From a bacterium (lineage in GTDB: Bacteria > Bipolaricaulota > Bipolaricaulia > UBA7950 > UBA9294): a DNA stretch of 15,754 nt. The stretch covers positions 1 to 15,754 of the forward strand of contig DAOVHV010000007.1 of the NCBI GenBank assembly GCA_030671645.1, read 5' to 3'. A program made the translations under genes and the position numbers. Below are positions 5,845 to 14,925 of the stretch, piece after piece. The notes beneath the pieces are model-generated. The model saw only the letters and a list, made by a program, of their open reading frames with translations. It did no database searches and was not told the origin of the DNA. Position 1 is the first letter of the stretch, and every line of letters begins with the position of its first letter.

Positions 5845-6780
5845 ATGAACATTGAGTTTATCGAAGCACTAGAAGAGATGGCGAAGGAGAAAGGGATCCC
5901 GCGAGAGGATCTCTATGATGCAATTCGCAAGGGTCTGGCTGTCGCCTACGAAGAAGAGCACGGCGAACAGGATGAGGTCGAGGTAGAAATCGATACTCAT
6001 TCGGGCGACATTCATATCAACGGTGAGCGTATCGAACTGGCCAAATTCGGGCGCATTGCCACCAAGAAGGCTGAAGAAACCATTCGTCAGGAGATCGTTC
6101 AACGCAGGCGAGAGATCATCTATGACCTGTATGTCAACCGTGTTGGCGAGCTCATCAGCGGTTCGATCCACCGATTCGAAGGCAAGGACGTTTGGGTCAA
6201 CCTTGGTGAAGCGGAAGCGATTCTTCCTGAATCCGAGCGCATTCCCGGCGAGCGCTATCACGCCGGGCAACGGCTTCGATGCTATCTTGTGTCGGTCGAG
6301 GAGACCCAAGGCGATCCAAGAATTCTACTATCCAGAGCCGCCCCGGAATTCGTCGAGCAGCTCTTACGTCTTGAAGTCCCGGAGATCGAGGAGGGCATCC
6401 TGATCGTTAGGAAGATTGCGCGGGAAGCCGGGCGCCGCAGCAAAGTGGCGATCGAATCGCTCGATCGAAATGTCGATCCGGTAGGGACTTGTGTCGGTGC
6501 TGGTGGGTCTCGGGTTCGTGTTGTCACTCGGGAACTCTCAGGCGAGAAGATCGATCTCATCCGCTGGAGCGAAGACACGGTTCAACTCCTGAAGAATGGA
6601 CTTGAGCCGGCATCGGTGATTTCGGTTGAACTGGATGAGGAAACCCGATCCGCCAAGGTCCTTATTCCCAACGACGAGCTTTCTTTGGCGATTGGAAAAG
6701 GCGGTCAGAACGTGAGGTTGTCCGCCAAACTGGTCGGATATGATGTTGAGGTCTCGAGCCCGGAAGAAGAGGGCGCGTGA
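5845..6780 (+). CDS. nusA: Transcription elongation/termination factor NusA
   Basis: NusA binds RNA polymerase near the RNA exit channel and modulates pausing, termination and antitermination. The 311-residue protein has the standard core: polymerase-binding N-terminal domain (about 1-103), S1 domain (about 104-168), KH1 (about 180-245, with the VGAGG GxxG-type loop at 217-221) and KH2 (about 250-305, with IGKGGQNVRL at 283-292). It lacks the C-terminal acidic repeats of proteobacterial NusA and ends soon after KH2 with SPEEEGA. The ATG has GGGGATGGA at 5830-5838. Its usual neighbours rimP and infB are absent on both sides here: rluD is divergent upstream and an MMPL/RND gene follows after 19 bases. 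It heads an eight-gene same-strand cluster. Confidence 0.95.
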   Translation: MNIEFIEALEEMAKEKGIPREDLYDAIRKGLAVAYEEEHGEQDEVEVEIDTHSGDIHINGERIELAKFGRIATKKAEETIRQEIVQRRREIIYDLYVNRVGELISGSIHRFEGKDVWVNLGEAEAILPESERIPGERYHAGQRLRCYLVSVEETQGDPRILLSRAAPEFVEQLLRLEVPEIEEGILIVRKIAREAGRRSKVAIESLDRNVDPVGTCVGAGGSRVRVVTRELSGEKIDLIRWSEDTVQLLKNGLEPASVISVELDEETRSAKVLIPNDELSLAIGKGGQNVRLSAKLVGYDVEVSSPEEEGA

Positions 6781-6799
6781 CCGGGCATCGTTCTTAACG

Positions 6800-9664
6800 A
6801 TGAAATCACCGATTGAGCGGCTGCTTGAGGGTGTCTTCCGCATCGGCCGGTACCATGCATGGTGGGTCGTCATCGCCTGGTTCGTGGTAACTGGATTGGG
6901 CATCTATTACTCCCTCGACATTCCATTCCGCGGGGCATTTTTGGACTTGTTGCCTCGCAACGATCCTCTCATCGACGAATACCGGGAAAACGAGAAATAC
7001 TTCGGCGATGCCGTCGGCCTACTCCTCGAGTTGATTGGTGAGATTCCCGACTCTGAAGAGGATCGAGACGCACGTTTGCTGCTGGGGGCCGAAACCTTGG
7101 CCGCGGTTCTGCGCGAAGAAGAGGAATTCACCGACGTTGAATACCTCCGCGAGATCTCCCAGCAGATACCGGACCAATATATCCAGCTGTTCCAACTCGA
7201 TGATGAGCAATTGCGGCGCATTGAAGACAGCGTCGAGTTGGCACGCTCCGCTATTGGTGGCGGAACGTTCGGTTTGTTCACCGAAGACATGCTGGGTTCC
7301 GAATACGCGAATATCGGCCGTTTGGACCAGGTCTATGCCCTGATCTCGGATCAATTCGATCGAGCTGTGTTGTCCGGGCAGCTTCCCCTGGGTGAAAGCA
7401 CGTTGGGTGGAAATCCGCTCGAAGAGCAGCTGAACTTGATCATCTCCCTCAATGAAGGCGTGATGCAGACGCTGACCGGCTTGGGCAGCTTGCCGGCGGT
7501 GACCAGCGCTGTCAATGATCTGAGCGGCATTTTCATGCCTGATTCAACCGCATCCCTGCGTGATCCGCAACCCTATATCTCAGACGATCACTCATTGCTG
7601 GTCATGTACATTCAGCCTCGATTCCCTTCCCAAAAGGGGGTCGAATACTCCAAATTGGTTACAGGTCTTGTGGAGGCCGGCATCGATACTTCGGGTGTCG
7701 AATCGTTCGGAATCCGTGTGCGGCAAACTGGTACTTATTCGTTCAACACTTCGACGACAGCAGCGGTGAACAAGGACATGTTGCGTACGACCATCATCTC
7801 ATCGGTCGGCGTGTTCGTGATATTCATACTCGCCTTTGGATCTCTCTTCTACAGCATCGTTGCGGTCATTCCACTGCTGGTTAGTGTGGTCTTGACTATG
7901 GCTTGGGCGAAATTTGCCGTTGGCGGATTTAATCTCGTTACGACGTTCCTTCCCGCGCTGGTGCTTGGTTTGGGGATCGATTACGCCATTCACATCATCT
8001 CGAGGTATGCCGAGGAACGTAGCAAGGGACGTCCGCTGAACCGCGCGTTGCATACGTCGATTCTTCAAAAAGGGCAAGCGTCGCTATTTGCTGCGATTAC
8101 GACGTCGTTGGTGTTCGTAGGATTGTTGACGGCGCGATCGCGTGCCCTCTTTGAAATGGGAGCCATTACCAGCGTTGGCGTCATGGTGGCTTTCTTGGCC
8201 ACGCTGTTCTTGATTCCGGCGTTGATTACGCTGTCGCACCACTTGTTCAGGATTCGCAGAAAAGAGGGAGTTGCACGTTACGCAACCCGCATGTCGGGAT
8301 TCTTTCGGCTCATCACCGGACGTGGGCGGGCTGTCTTTGTCATTGTTCTTGTTCTGACTTTCTTTGTGGCGTTTCAAGCTGCACGAACGTCCTTTGAGTT
8401 CTCGAGTACGGATCTCATTCCCAGAGTTGAATCCCAGGAAGTGGCTGAGATCATTCAAGAGAACTTCCTCGACAGTCCTCCCGGTGTGGGAAGTGTTTTC
8501 ACGTTCTATGCCTCGACCGGAGAAGAGCTCAGAACCATCGTTGAGAAGCTGTCCGACCGCGAACTGCAATCGTCTGAATTCGAACTTCTTCAAATCATCG
8601 AAGTCGTCGATTCGCCGTTGGACCTGTTACCGGTCAATCTCACCGAGCAGCAGCAAATGTTGAATAACCTCGATATTGCAGCCTACATTGAGCAGCTGGA
8701 CATCTTAGGAGAAAGCCTGGATGGGCGAGCCGACGTGCTGGCCCAAACCCGGACAGTGCTGGCCCAATTCTCGCTCCTTCAGTTCGCTGCCTCTGCCAAT
8801 GGCGAAGTCGGTCTCGGGATCCAAGGGAATCGGATCATGCGGCAATTGCGCGACATTCAGGGAAAGCTCGAACAGACGGATGTCGTGGCTGCCTCATTGA
8901 ATCTTGAAGCATTGCGCGCAGCGTTGGCTGCCTTGGACTCCAACCTGGACCAGGTGCGAGATCTTCCACCGCCGGAGGAGCTGCTTCGCGAGGTCCTGGT
9001 TGCCTATCCTGATGCATTTCGCGCCCGCTACCTAACCTCGGACGGCCGATTCGTGATTCAGGCACGTGTCAGTCGTCGTGTCTTCGACGAGGACAACATG
9101 GAGAAATTCAATCTATTCGCGGCCTCGTTCTCCGACGACTACTTCGGCATGCCGATGGTGGTCCAGCAACTCGAAGACTACATGAAGCGTGACTTCTATC
9201 TATCCACGGGGATCGCCATCCTGGTCATCCTCTTGGTGGTATGGGTCAGTCTACGGGGATGGATGCGCGCCCTGCTGGCGGCGGCCCCGTTGGTGCTCGG
9301 ATATATCTGGATGCTGGGAGGCATGAGATTGCTGGAGATGGATTTTAATTTCCTCAGTATCACAATCTCGCCGCTGTTGATAGGAATCGGCGTGGACAAC
9401 GGCATTCATATCCTTCATCGAACGATGGAGGAATACAGCCTGCGCCGCGAGGGCGCTGTCGAACGCGGCGTGGGAACGACCGCCATCTCGGTGATCGTAA
9501 CGTCTCTGACCACGATGCTCGTGTTCGGGAGTTTGCTGGCCGCGCGCACACCGGGATTGCGGATGCTGGGCGCGTCGGCGTTGCTTGGAATTGGATTCGC
9601 GCTTCTATTCAGCCTTCTGTTCTTGCCGGCGGCACTCAAAGTTGAGGGTGGGAAGCGGGTATAA
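6800..9664 (+). CDS. MMPL/RND-family membrane protein (putative lipid or hydrophobic-substrate exporter)
   Basis: The 954-residue protein has the duplicated RND plan. One helix (about 17-40) precedes a large extracytoplasmic domain (about 41-330); a five-helix block (about 332-480) follows, then a second half with a helix near 508-528, a second large domain (about 530-800) and a final block (about 800-950). Each helix block carries the proton-relay-like motif: GLGIDYAIH with D394 and GIGVDNGIH with D866. Members of this group (MmpL, HpnN and related predicted exporters) move lipids or hydrophobic compounds outward. The loop domains hold long helical stretches such as LDRADVLAQTRT-like coiled segments around 640-720. 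I chose the ATG at 6800 for its normal MMPL N-terminus; it has no clear binding site. An ATG at 6740 would add 20 arginine-rich residues overlapping nusA. Substrate unknown. Confidence 0.85.
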   Translation: MKSPIERLLEGVFRIGRYHAWWVVIAWFVVTGLGIYYSLDIPFRGAFLDLLPRNDPLIDEYRENEKYFGDAVGLLLELIGEIPDSEEDRDARLLLGAETLAAVLREEEEFTDVEYLREISQQIPDQYIQLFQLDDEQLRRIEDSVELARSAIGGGTFGLFTEDMLGSEYANIGRLDQVYALISDQFDRAVLSGQLPLGESTLGGNPLEEQLNLIISLNEGVMQTLTGLGSLPAVTSAVNDLSGIFMPDSTASLRDPQPYISDDHSLLVMYIQPRFPSQKGVEYSKLVTGLVEAGIDTSGVESFGIRVRQTGTYSFNTSTTAAVNKDMLRTTIISSVGVFVIFILAFGSLFYSIVAVIPLLVSVVLTMAWAKFAVGGFNLVTTFLPALVLGLGIDYAIHIISRYAEERSKGRPLNRALHTSILQKGQASLFAAITTSLVFVGLLTARSRALFEMGAITSVGVMVAFLATLFLIPALITLSHHLFRIRRKEGVARYATRMSGFFRLITGRGRAVFVIVLVLTFFVAFQAARTSFEFSSTDLIPRVESQEVAEIIQENFLDSPPGVGSVFTFYASTGEELRTIVEKLSDRELQSSEFELLQIIEVVDSPLDLLPVNLTEQQQMLNNLDIAAYIEQLDILGESLDGRADVLAQTRTVLAQFSLLQFAASANGEVGLGIQGNRIMRQLRDIQGKLEQTDVVAASLNLEALRAALAALDSNLDQVRDLPPPEELLREVLVAYPDAFRARYLTSDGRFVIQARVSRRVFDEDNMEKFNLFAASFSDDYFGMPMVVQQLEDYMKRDFYLSTGIAILVILLVVWVSLRGWMRALLAAAPLVLGYIWMLGGMRLLEMDFNFLSITISPLLIGIGVDNGIHILHRTMEEYSLRREGAVERGVGTTAISVIVTSLTTMLVFGSLLAARTPGLRMLGASALLGIGFALLFSLLFLPAALKVEGGKRV

Positions 9665-9701
9665 TGCAGCAAGTCGGGTGGAACGAAGGGAAGTGACGAG
9701 C

Positions 9702-11216
9702 GTGACACTTTATACATATATCGGCTTTGGCATGAGTCTTGTCGCGGCTATCGTGATGGGCTTCTTGCTGGGCGGCATTCCGCGAAAGCGGAAGGAAGGA
9801 GAAATCCTCGCAGCGGCGCAAGAAGAAGCCGACCAGCTCAAGAAAGAGAAGCTGCTCGTGGCGCGGCAAGAGATCCAAGAACTCCGAGAAGAGCAGGAGG
9901 AGCGTGCGAAGCGCCGCGAAGAAGAAGTTGCGCGCTCGGAAGAACGAATCCTGCGCAGAGAAGATCGATTGAGCCAGAAGTCTGTTTATCTCGAGAAGAT
10001 CGAGGACTCCCTGCGCGGAGACGAAGAAGCGCTCGATAAGCTCAAGGAAGAGGGGAAGAGCTTGCTGGAGGAAGGCAAGGCGCAGCTTGAGCGCGTCGCC
10101 GGCTGGAGTCGGAAAGAGGCGCAAGACCAGTTGCTGAAAGTTGTCGAAAGCGAATCGCAACGGTTCTTCTCTCGCAAGATCGAGGAGGTCGAGCGAAGGG
10201 CTAAGGAAGAAGCCGAGCAGCGAGCGGCCCGCATCCTTGCCACCGCGGTGCAGCGCTACGCCGCCGAATACGTAGAAGAAAACACCGTCAGCTCAGTCCC
10301 TCTGCCTTCTGAAGAATTCAAGGGACGAATCATTGGACGAGAGGGTCGCAACATCAAAACCTTCGAGGCTCTAACGGGCGTTGAGCTTCTCGTTGATGAC
10401 ACTCCGGAAATGGTGGTTCTATCGTGCTTCCATCCCATGCGGCGGGAAGTGGCACGGATGGCGCTCATCCGGTTGATCGAGGATGGACGCATCCATCCTG
10501 CGCAGATTGAGGAGAAGGTACAACGGGCCCAGGCCCGGTTGGCGGAGCGGATCAAGGAAGAGGGACGGAAAGCGGCGTTCGATCTGGGAATCGATGTCCA
10601 CCCCGAATTATCGACCTTGCTGGGACGGCTACGCTACCGCACCAGCTACGGCCAAAATCAACTCACCCACTCCATCGAAGTAAGTGGCATCGCCAAGACT
10701 CTCGCCGAGGAATTGGGCGTCGATGCCAACAAGGCCAAGCGTGCGGGTCTGCTCCACGACATTGGCAAGGCTGTGGATCACGAAGTCAATGGTCCGCACG
10801 CCGTGATCAGCGCCGATCTGGCACGTCGACACGGAGAGGCCGAGGATATTGTGCAGGCAATTGCCGCCCATCACGAAGATATCGATCCAAACGGGATTCT
10901 TGATGTCATCATCCAGGCGGCGGATACACTGTCGGCGGCACGGCCGGGAGCGCGGCAAGAGACGTACGAGCGCTACATCCAGCGATTGCACGACCTTGAG
11001 GAGCTTTGTCGCTCGTTCCCGGCGGTTCAGGAAGCATTCGCCCTGCAGGCCGGCCGTCAGGTACGAGTGATGGTTCATCCGGAGCGCGCCAGCGACGACA
11101 TATCGGCAAAGCTGGCTTATGACATCGCTCGAGCGATTGAGGAAGAGCTCAACTATCCCGGCGAGATCAAGGTCAACGTCATTCGGCAAACGCAGTTCAC
11201 GGAGAACGCGAAGTAG
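9702..11216 (+). CDS. rny: Ribonuclease Y
   Basis: RNase Y is the membrane-anchored endoribonuclease that starts bulk mRNA decay in many bacteria lacking RNase E. The 504-residue product has an N-terminal membrane helix (about residues 4-23), a long charged coiled coil (about 25-180), a KH domain with GRIIGREG at 208-215, and an HD domain whose catalytic H352-D353 lie in HDIGK, with AHHEDIDP further on. Length and order match the Bacillus enzyme (about 520 residues). The GTG at 9702 is preceded by AAGGGAA (9686-9692), nine bases away; upstream in-frame codons would put a non-family segment before the membrane helix. The gene starts 37 bases after the MMPL gene and is followed 25 bases later by spoVS, a neighbourhood also seen in Bacillus. 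Confidence 0.95.
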   Translation: MTLYTYIGFGMSLVAAIVMGFLLGGIPRKRKEGEILAAAQEEADQLKKEKLLVARQEIQELREEQEERAKRREEEVARSEERILRREDRLSQKSVYLEKIEDSLRGDEEALDKLKEEGKSLLEEGKAQLERVAGWSRKEAQDQLLKVVESESQRFFSRKIEEVERRAKEEAEQRAARILATAVQRYAAEYVEENTVSSVPLPSEEFKGRIIGREGRNIKTFEALTGVELLVDDTPEMVVLSCFHPMRREVARMALIRLIEDGRIHPAQIEEKVQRAQARLAERIKEEGRKAAFDLGIDVHPELSTLLGRLRYRTSYGQNQLTHSIEVSGIAKTLAEELGVDANKAKRAGLLHDIGKAVDHEVNGPHAVISADLARRHGEAEDIVQAIAAHHEDIDPNGILDVIIQAADTLSAARPGARQETYERYIQRLHDLEELCRSFPAVQEAFALQAGRQVRVMVHPERASDDISAKLAYDIARAIEEELNYPGEIKVNVIRQTQFTENAK

Positions 11217-11241
11217 CCGTGCGGACTATGAGGAGACGGAG

Positions 11242-11565
11242 TTGAACACACTGAGGGTGGCATCTCACTCCGATCCGAGTGCTACCGCGGGTGCCATTGC
11301 CAATTCTGTGCGTGAAACCGGCGAAGCGGAAATCCAAGTTATCGGTCCTAAGGCGGTGAATCAGGCAGTCAAAGCGATCGCGATCGCCCGTGGATATGTA
11401 GCCGCATCCGGTGTCGATCTGTACTGTGTCCCGAGCTTCACGAACATTCAGGTAGTCGAGTCCAATCATGGGAAGACGGCCATCCGCTTCGCTGTTCGAC
11501 CACGCCATGAGATGATGTGCTCATCGTTTCGGGAACCGAGAAGTGAGATAGCGGTGGAATCCTAG
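11242..11565 (+). CDS. spoVS: Stage V sporulation protein S (SpoVS/Alba-like)
   Basis: The small protein matches SpoVS closely: NTLRVASHSDPSATAGAIA at the start, then EIQVIGPKAVNQAVKAIAIARG and SGVDLYCVPSFTNIQ, ending the family core near VRPR (residue 88). In Bacillus it affects sporulation and cell-division timing; orthologues in non-sporulating bacteria are common, and the fold resembles the nucleic-acid-binding Alba proteins, so it is not evidence of sporulation here. The start is a TTG, fixed by AGGAG (11231-11235) six bases upstream and by the family N-terminus. The protein is 107 residues, about 20 longer than usual, with an unconserved-looking tail (HEMMCSSFREPRSEIAVES). It follows rny by 25 bases, most likely in the same transcript. 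Confidence 0.93.
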   Translation: MNTLRVASHSDPSATAGAIANSVRETGEAEIQVIGPKAVNQAVKAIAIARGYVAASGVDLYCVPSFTNIQVVESNHGKTAIRFAVRPRHEMMCSSFREPRSEIAVES

Positions 11566-11575
11566 GAGCATGAAG

Positions 11576-11668
11576 ATGAGGTTGTTCCGGCATCCGCGGG
11601 TCTGTACCATGTCGCGGCAAGCCAATCGGGAATTAAGGAGTGACAACTGCAATGTCCGGTTTCTTTAA
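11576..11668 (+). CDS. Possible 30-residue leader ORF before the parvulin gene
   Basis: An ATG at 11576 has AGGAG (11564-11568, overlapping the spoVS stop) seven bases upstream and opens a basic 30-codon frame, beginning MRLFRHPRVC, that ends 17 bases inside the parvulin gene. No family is recognised. It could be a translational coupling device or chance; no comparative evidence is available. Confidence 0.2.
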   Translation: MRLFRHPRVCTMSRQANRELRSDNCNVRFL

Positions 11669-14333
11669 ACGGTATCAAAAGGCAATTATCTGGGTCGTCG
11701 TCATCTCGTTCTTTGTGGGGGGAGTCGCCCTCGTCTCGCTGAACCAAGCTGGAGTGTTCAGTCCGTCGGACAGCACGGATCCGAGCACGAAAAACATTGC
11801 ACTTGTCAATGGAGAGGCCATCTTGACCGAAGCAGCGTCTCGTGCGGCTTCGACGATTCTGAATCAATACCTGTCCTACTATCAGCAGATCGGCCAACCC
11901 ACGAACGAGCTGATGTCCGGCGCCAAGGGCGCTCTGTTCTTGTTGGACATCCGTTCTCAGGGATTGAAGCGAATGATCCAACATGCCTTGTTCGGTCAAG
12001 CTGCGAAAGAGCGACGGATTCAGGTTTCCCGGGCCGACATAAACGAATCCTTTGCGTCTCAGTACAACGGAATTCTCGAAAGCAACAACCTGACCGAGAA
12101 GGATTTGGAAGAGATTCTGGCTCAACAGCAGCAATCGTTGTCCGGATTCAAGGACTCGCTTCGATCCGATGTGGAAATACAGTTGCGCGATGCCTATCTG
12201 CGTGAACAGGTTGTTGGTGTGATTGTTCCTACCGATGAGCAACTCACGGAATATCTGGAAGCCAATGTTTCGCAGTACGACAGCCCTGAAAGCATTCGTG
12301 CGTCACACATTCTGGTTCAGGACGAAGCTGTGGCTCAGGATCTTTATGAGCAGATTCTGGCTGGAGCCGACTTCGCTGAGCTCGCCGGCGAGTATTCGGA
12401 AGATCTAAGCAACAAGGATCAAGGCGGTGACTTGAATTGGTTTGAGCGCGGCCTCATGGTCCCCGAATTCGAAGAAGTCGCCTTTGCACTGGAAGTGGGA
12501 GAGAGCAGCCCGCCGGTTCAGACCCAATTCGGGTATCACATCATTCAATTGACTGATCGTAGGTCCGCGTTTGTACCCACATTGGATGATATTAAGGACG
12601 AGGTTCGAGATGCCTACATCTCAGAGCAAGAATCCGATCGGTTTTCCGATTGGTATGAGGATCTCTATGTTGCATCCGAAATCGAGATCACCGAGCCTCT
12701 GCTGAACGCCTATGTCCTCCAAGACGATGATCTGGATTCGGCGATCGCGGAATACGAACGATTGCTGGCGAACAACGAAGTCGGTGACCCTTACTTCGAG
12801 TATTACATCGGTCGTGCCTACGAATACCGTGCCATCGAACTGGCAGGAGAACGCGCACCTCTCGAAGATCGTGAAGAGCCAACTGAAGAAGACCTCGCAC
12901 GGATCGAGGAGCTGAAAGTGCTTGGTAAAGAGTACGAGAATATGGCGTTGGAGCATTATCTCAATGCGCTGAAGGAAGAAGACGTGGAAGCCGATGACGC
13001 GTTTGTCAACCGAGTGCTTCTACTGAATCCGGACAGCACGGATGCCCGCTTTGTGCTGGCTGAGCTATACGCCGACCGCGGCGATGTTCAGAACGCGGAA
13101 ATTCAATACGCCGAGATCATCAATCAGTCGCCGGACTACATCCGAGCCTACATCGGATCCGGTGACCTGGCGTTATGGATCGGCCAAGCACGGAAAGCCA
13201 TTTTGCGATTCGAAGATGCGTTGGCACTGGATCCGCCGGAACCCAGCATGCGAGTAGGCATTCTCATTCGGCTGGCCAAAGCGCACATGGAAGTCGGCGA
13301 GCTTGCCGAAGCCGAGTCCTACATCCAACAGACAGAGGGTCTGGATCCAGGCAACGCGGAAATCATCATCGTCCAAGGCAATTTGGCTGCCGCGCAGCTG
13401 GCAGTGGCTATCAACGAACGCGATGCGCTCGAAGCGATCGCCGAGCGAACCAGCGAACAAGACCTTCAGTTGGCAGAGGTTCAGGGACATGTCGCTGAAC
13501 TTGGGGAGACGGCAACTGGATACTACGAAACTGCTATTGAGCGGTTGGGATCGTTGCTCGATCTCCATCTCAAATTGGGCCAGGTCCACCTTCTTTCTGG
13601 TCGCTTGAACGACGCCGAGGACGAATTCCGGCTGGTACTGGCACGGGCACCCTATCATGTCGAGGCGTACGAGGGGCTGGCCGAGGTGCTGATTGCACAG
13701 AACGACATCGAACGTGGGCTCGAAAACTTGTATTCTGGATATTCTCGTTCGTTCGACGATCTTGAGAAGGAACGGATTGCCGCCCGCATTCTCGAATTCG
13801 CGCCGGACGACGTGTCGATAAGACTTCAATACGCACGACTGCTGGCCCAGCAATTCAAGTGGAGTGGCGCCATCCGTGAATACGGAGCCGTCCTCGCGGC
13901 CGAGCCGACGCAAGTCGAGGCTTATTTGGGAATCTCCGAAGCTTATCGAGCGCGCCAAGAAGAAGCAACGGCACTCGAATACCTGCGTCGAGGGCTGGAT
14001 TACGCCAGCTTCGACTCGCAGAAAGAAGATCTCTACGAAGGCTTGATTGAGACGATGCAAACCCTGGAAGGTATCGGTCAACCATTGTCTGCCGAAGGGC
14101 TGGATGCACGAATCGATCTGGCCAAGCTGTATCTTTCTCAAGCCCGAGAAGCCAGGGCTTTGGAACAGCTCAAATTGGTGCAGTCCGACGATCCCGAGTA
14201 CCGCTTGGACGAGGTCAACGCCCTCATCATTCAGGCGGGCGGAACTGTCGAGCTTCCGGTGGATGAGGCCGATGGCGAAGCCGCATCGTCGGATTCAGCG
14301 GAAGTGTCGGACGCCTTGCCGGATGAAAAATAG
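11652..14333 (+). CDS. Membrane-anchored SurA/PpiD-like peptidyl-prolyl isomerase with a large TPR domain
   Basis: The 893-residue protein has an N-terminal membrane anchor (about 12-33, IIWVVVISFFVGGVALVSL) with the bulk predicted outside the cytoplasm. Residues about 50-210 resemble the SurA/PpiD chaperone region, with an ALVNGEAI start. A parvulin-type PPIC domain follows at about 214-302, opening SIRASHILV (H219) and ending FGYHIIQL (H296). From about 345 to 865 there are roughly ten TPR-like helix pairs, and the tail is acidic. Parvulin foldases of this type assist envelope protein folding; the TPR tail would give a docking surface. The ATG at 11652 follows AAGGAG (11635-11640) by 11 bases; a GTG at 11640 overlaps that site. 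mazG starts 11 bases before its stop. The fusion, far longer than SurA (about 430) or PpiD (about 620), is its unusual point. Confidence 0.85.
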   Translation: MSGFFKRYQKAIIWVVVISFFVGGVALVSLNQAGVFSPSDSTDPSTKNIALVNGEAILTEAASRAASTILNQYLSYYQQIGQPTNELMSGAKGALFLLDIRSQGLKRMIQHALFGQAAKERRIQVSRADINESFASQYNGILESNNLTEKDLEEILAQQQQSLSGFKDSLRSDVEIQLRDAYLREQVVGVIVPTDEQLTEYLEANVSQYDSPESIRASHILVQDEAVAQDLYEQILAGADFAELAGEYSEDLSNKDQGGDLNWFERGLMVPEFEEVAFALEVGESSPPVQTQFGYHIIQLTDRRSAFVPTLDDIKDEVRDAYISEQESDRFSDWYEDLYVASEIEITEPLLNAYVLQDDDLDSAIAEYERLLANNEVGDPYFEYYIGRAYEYRAIELAGERAPLEDREEPTEEDLARIEELKVLGKEYENMALEHYLNALKEEDVEADDAFVNRVLLLNPDSTDARFVLAELYADRGDVQNAEIQYAEIINQSPDYIRAYIGSGDLALWIGQARKAILRFEDALALDPPEPSMRVGILIRLAKAHMEVGELAEAESYIQQTEGLDPGNAEIIIVQGNLAAAQLAVAINERDALEAIAERTSEQDLQLAEVQGHVAELGETATGYYETAIERLGSLLDLHLKLGQVHLLSGRLNDAEDEFRLVLARAPYHVEAYEGLAEVLIAQNDIERGLENLYSGYSRSFDDLEKERIAARILEFAPDDVSIRLQYARLLAQQFKWSGAIREYGAVLAAEPTQVEAYLGISEAYRARQEEATALEYLRRGLDYASFDSQKEDLYEGLIETMQTLEGIGQPLSAEGLDARIDLAKLYLSQAREARALEQLKLVQSDDPEYRLDEVNALIIQAGGTVELPVDEADGEAASSDSAEVSDALPDEK

Positions 14334-14925
14334 CGATAAGTTCAGCGATCTCATCGATCGAATCGCTCGTTTGCGCGATCCCAAGGACGGATGCCCGTGG
14401 GATTGCGCCCAAGATCATGCCTCTCTTCGCCCCTATATGCTGGAAGAAGCCTATGAGGCCATTGCCGCCATCGATTCCGGTGAGCCGGGCGCATTGAAAG
14501 ATGAGTTGGGGGACGTGTTGCTGCAGGTTGTCTTGCATGCACAGATTGCTTCGGAACGAGGCGATTTCTCGATCGATGGTGTCATCGACGGCTTGATCAA
14601 TAAACTCGTTCGGAGACATCCTCATGTCTTCGGGAATGCTTCCAACGACCTCCCCACCATCCTGCAACGATGGAACGAGATCAAAGCCCAAGAACTTGCA
14701 CACAAGCTACCGCTACCACCCCTTGTTGAGGCGCGAAAATTCGTCGATGAGCGAATGATTCGAAACGGGGAAACGCTCGATCCCGAAGGGTTGGACGCAG
14801 AGGAGCAAGCTGGATTGGGGATTCTGTCGGCCATTGCCGAATCGTGGGAGGGCGGGTTCGAGCCGGAGATCGCGCTTCGCAAGGCGATCGAAGCGGCCAG
14901 AAGCCATACTAAGGAGGCATCATGA
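14323..14925 (+). CDS. mazG: MazG nucleoside triphosphate pyrophosphohydrolase
   Basis: MazG hydrolyses nucleoside triphosphates to monophosphates and pyrophosphate, cleaning nucleotide pools and in some species affecting ppGpp. The 200-residue protein shows the family start (LRDPKDGCPWDCAQDH at 17-32), the metal-binding EExxE at 41-45 and ExxD at 61-64 (ELGD), and RRHPHVFG at 98-105. Compared with the two-domain E. coli enzyme (about 263 residues), it retains the N-terminal catalytic MazG domain and a shortened second half. The ATG at 14323 overlaps the end of the parvulin gene by 11 bases and has no good binding site of its own, so coupled translation is likely. It ends in an ATGA overlap with the next gene. 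Confidence 0.93.
   Translation: MKNSDKFSDLIDRIARLRDPKDGCPWDCAQDHASLRPYMLEEAYEAIAAIDSGEPGALKDELGDVLLQVVLHAQIASERGDFSIDGVIDGLINKLVRRHPHVFGNASNDLPTILQRWNEIKAQELAHKLPLPPLVEARKFVDERMIRNGETLDPEGLDAEEQAGLGILSAIAESWEGGFEPEIALRKAIEAARSHTKEAS

Noticed and set aside
5712..5855. A 47-codon frame in the nusA leader ending over the nusA start
   Set aside because: No ribosome binding site, and an odd Trp/Arg-rich composition; more likely part of a non-coding leader.
11242..11565. Evidence for endospore formation from spoVS
   Set aside because: SpoVS is common in non-sporulating bacteria, and no other sporulation gene is in the window.
13173..14141. A 322-codon minus-strand open frame opposite the TPR region
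   Set aside because: It mirrors the TPR-coding strand and has no domain, binding site or promoter.
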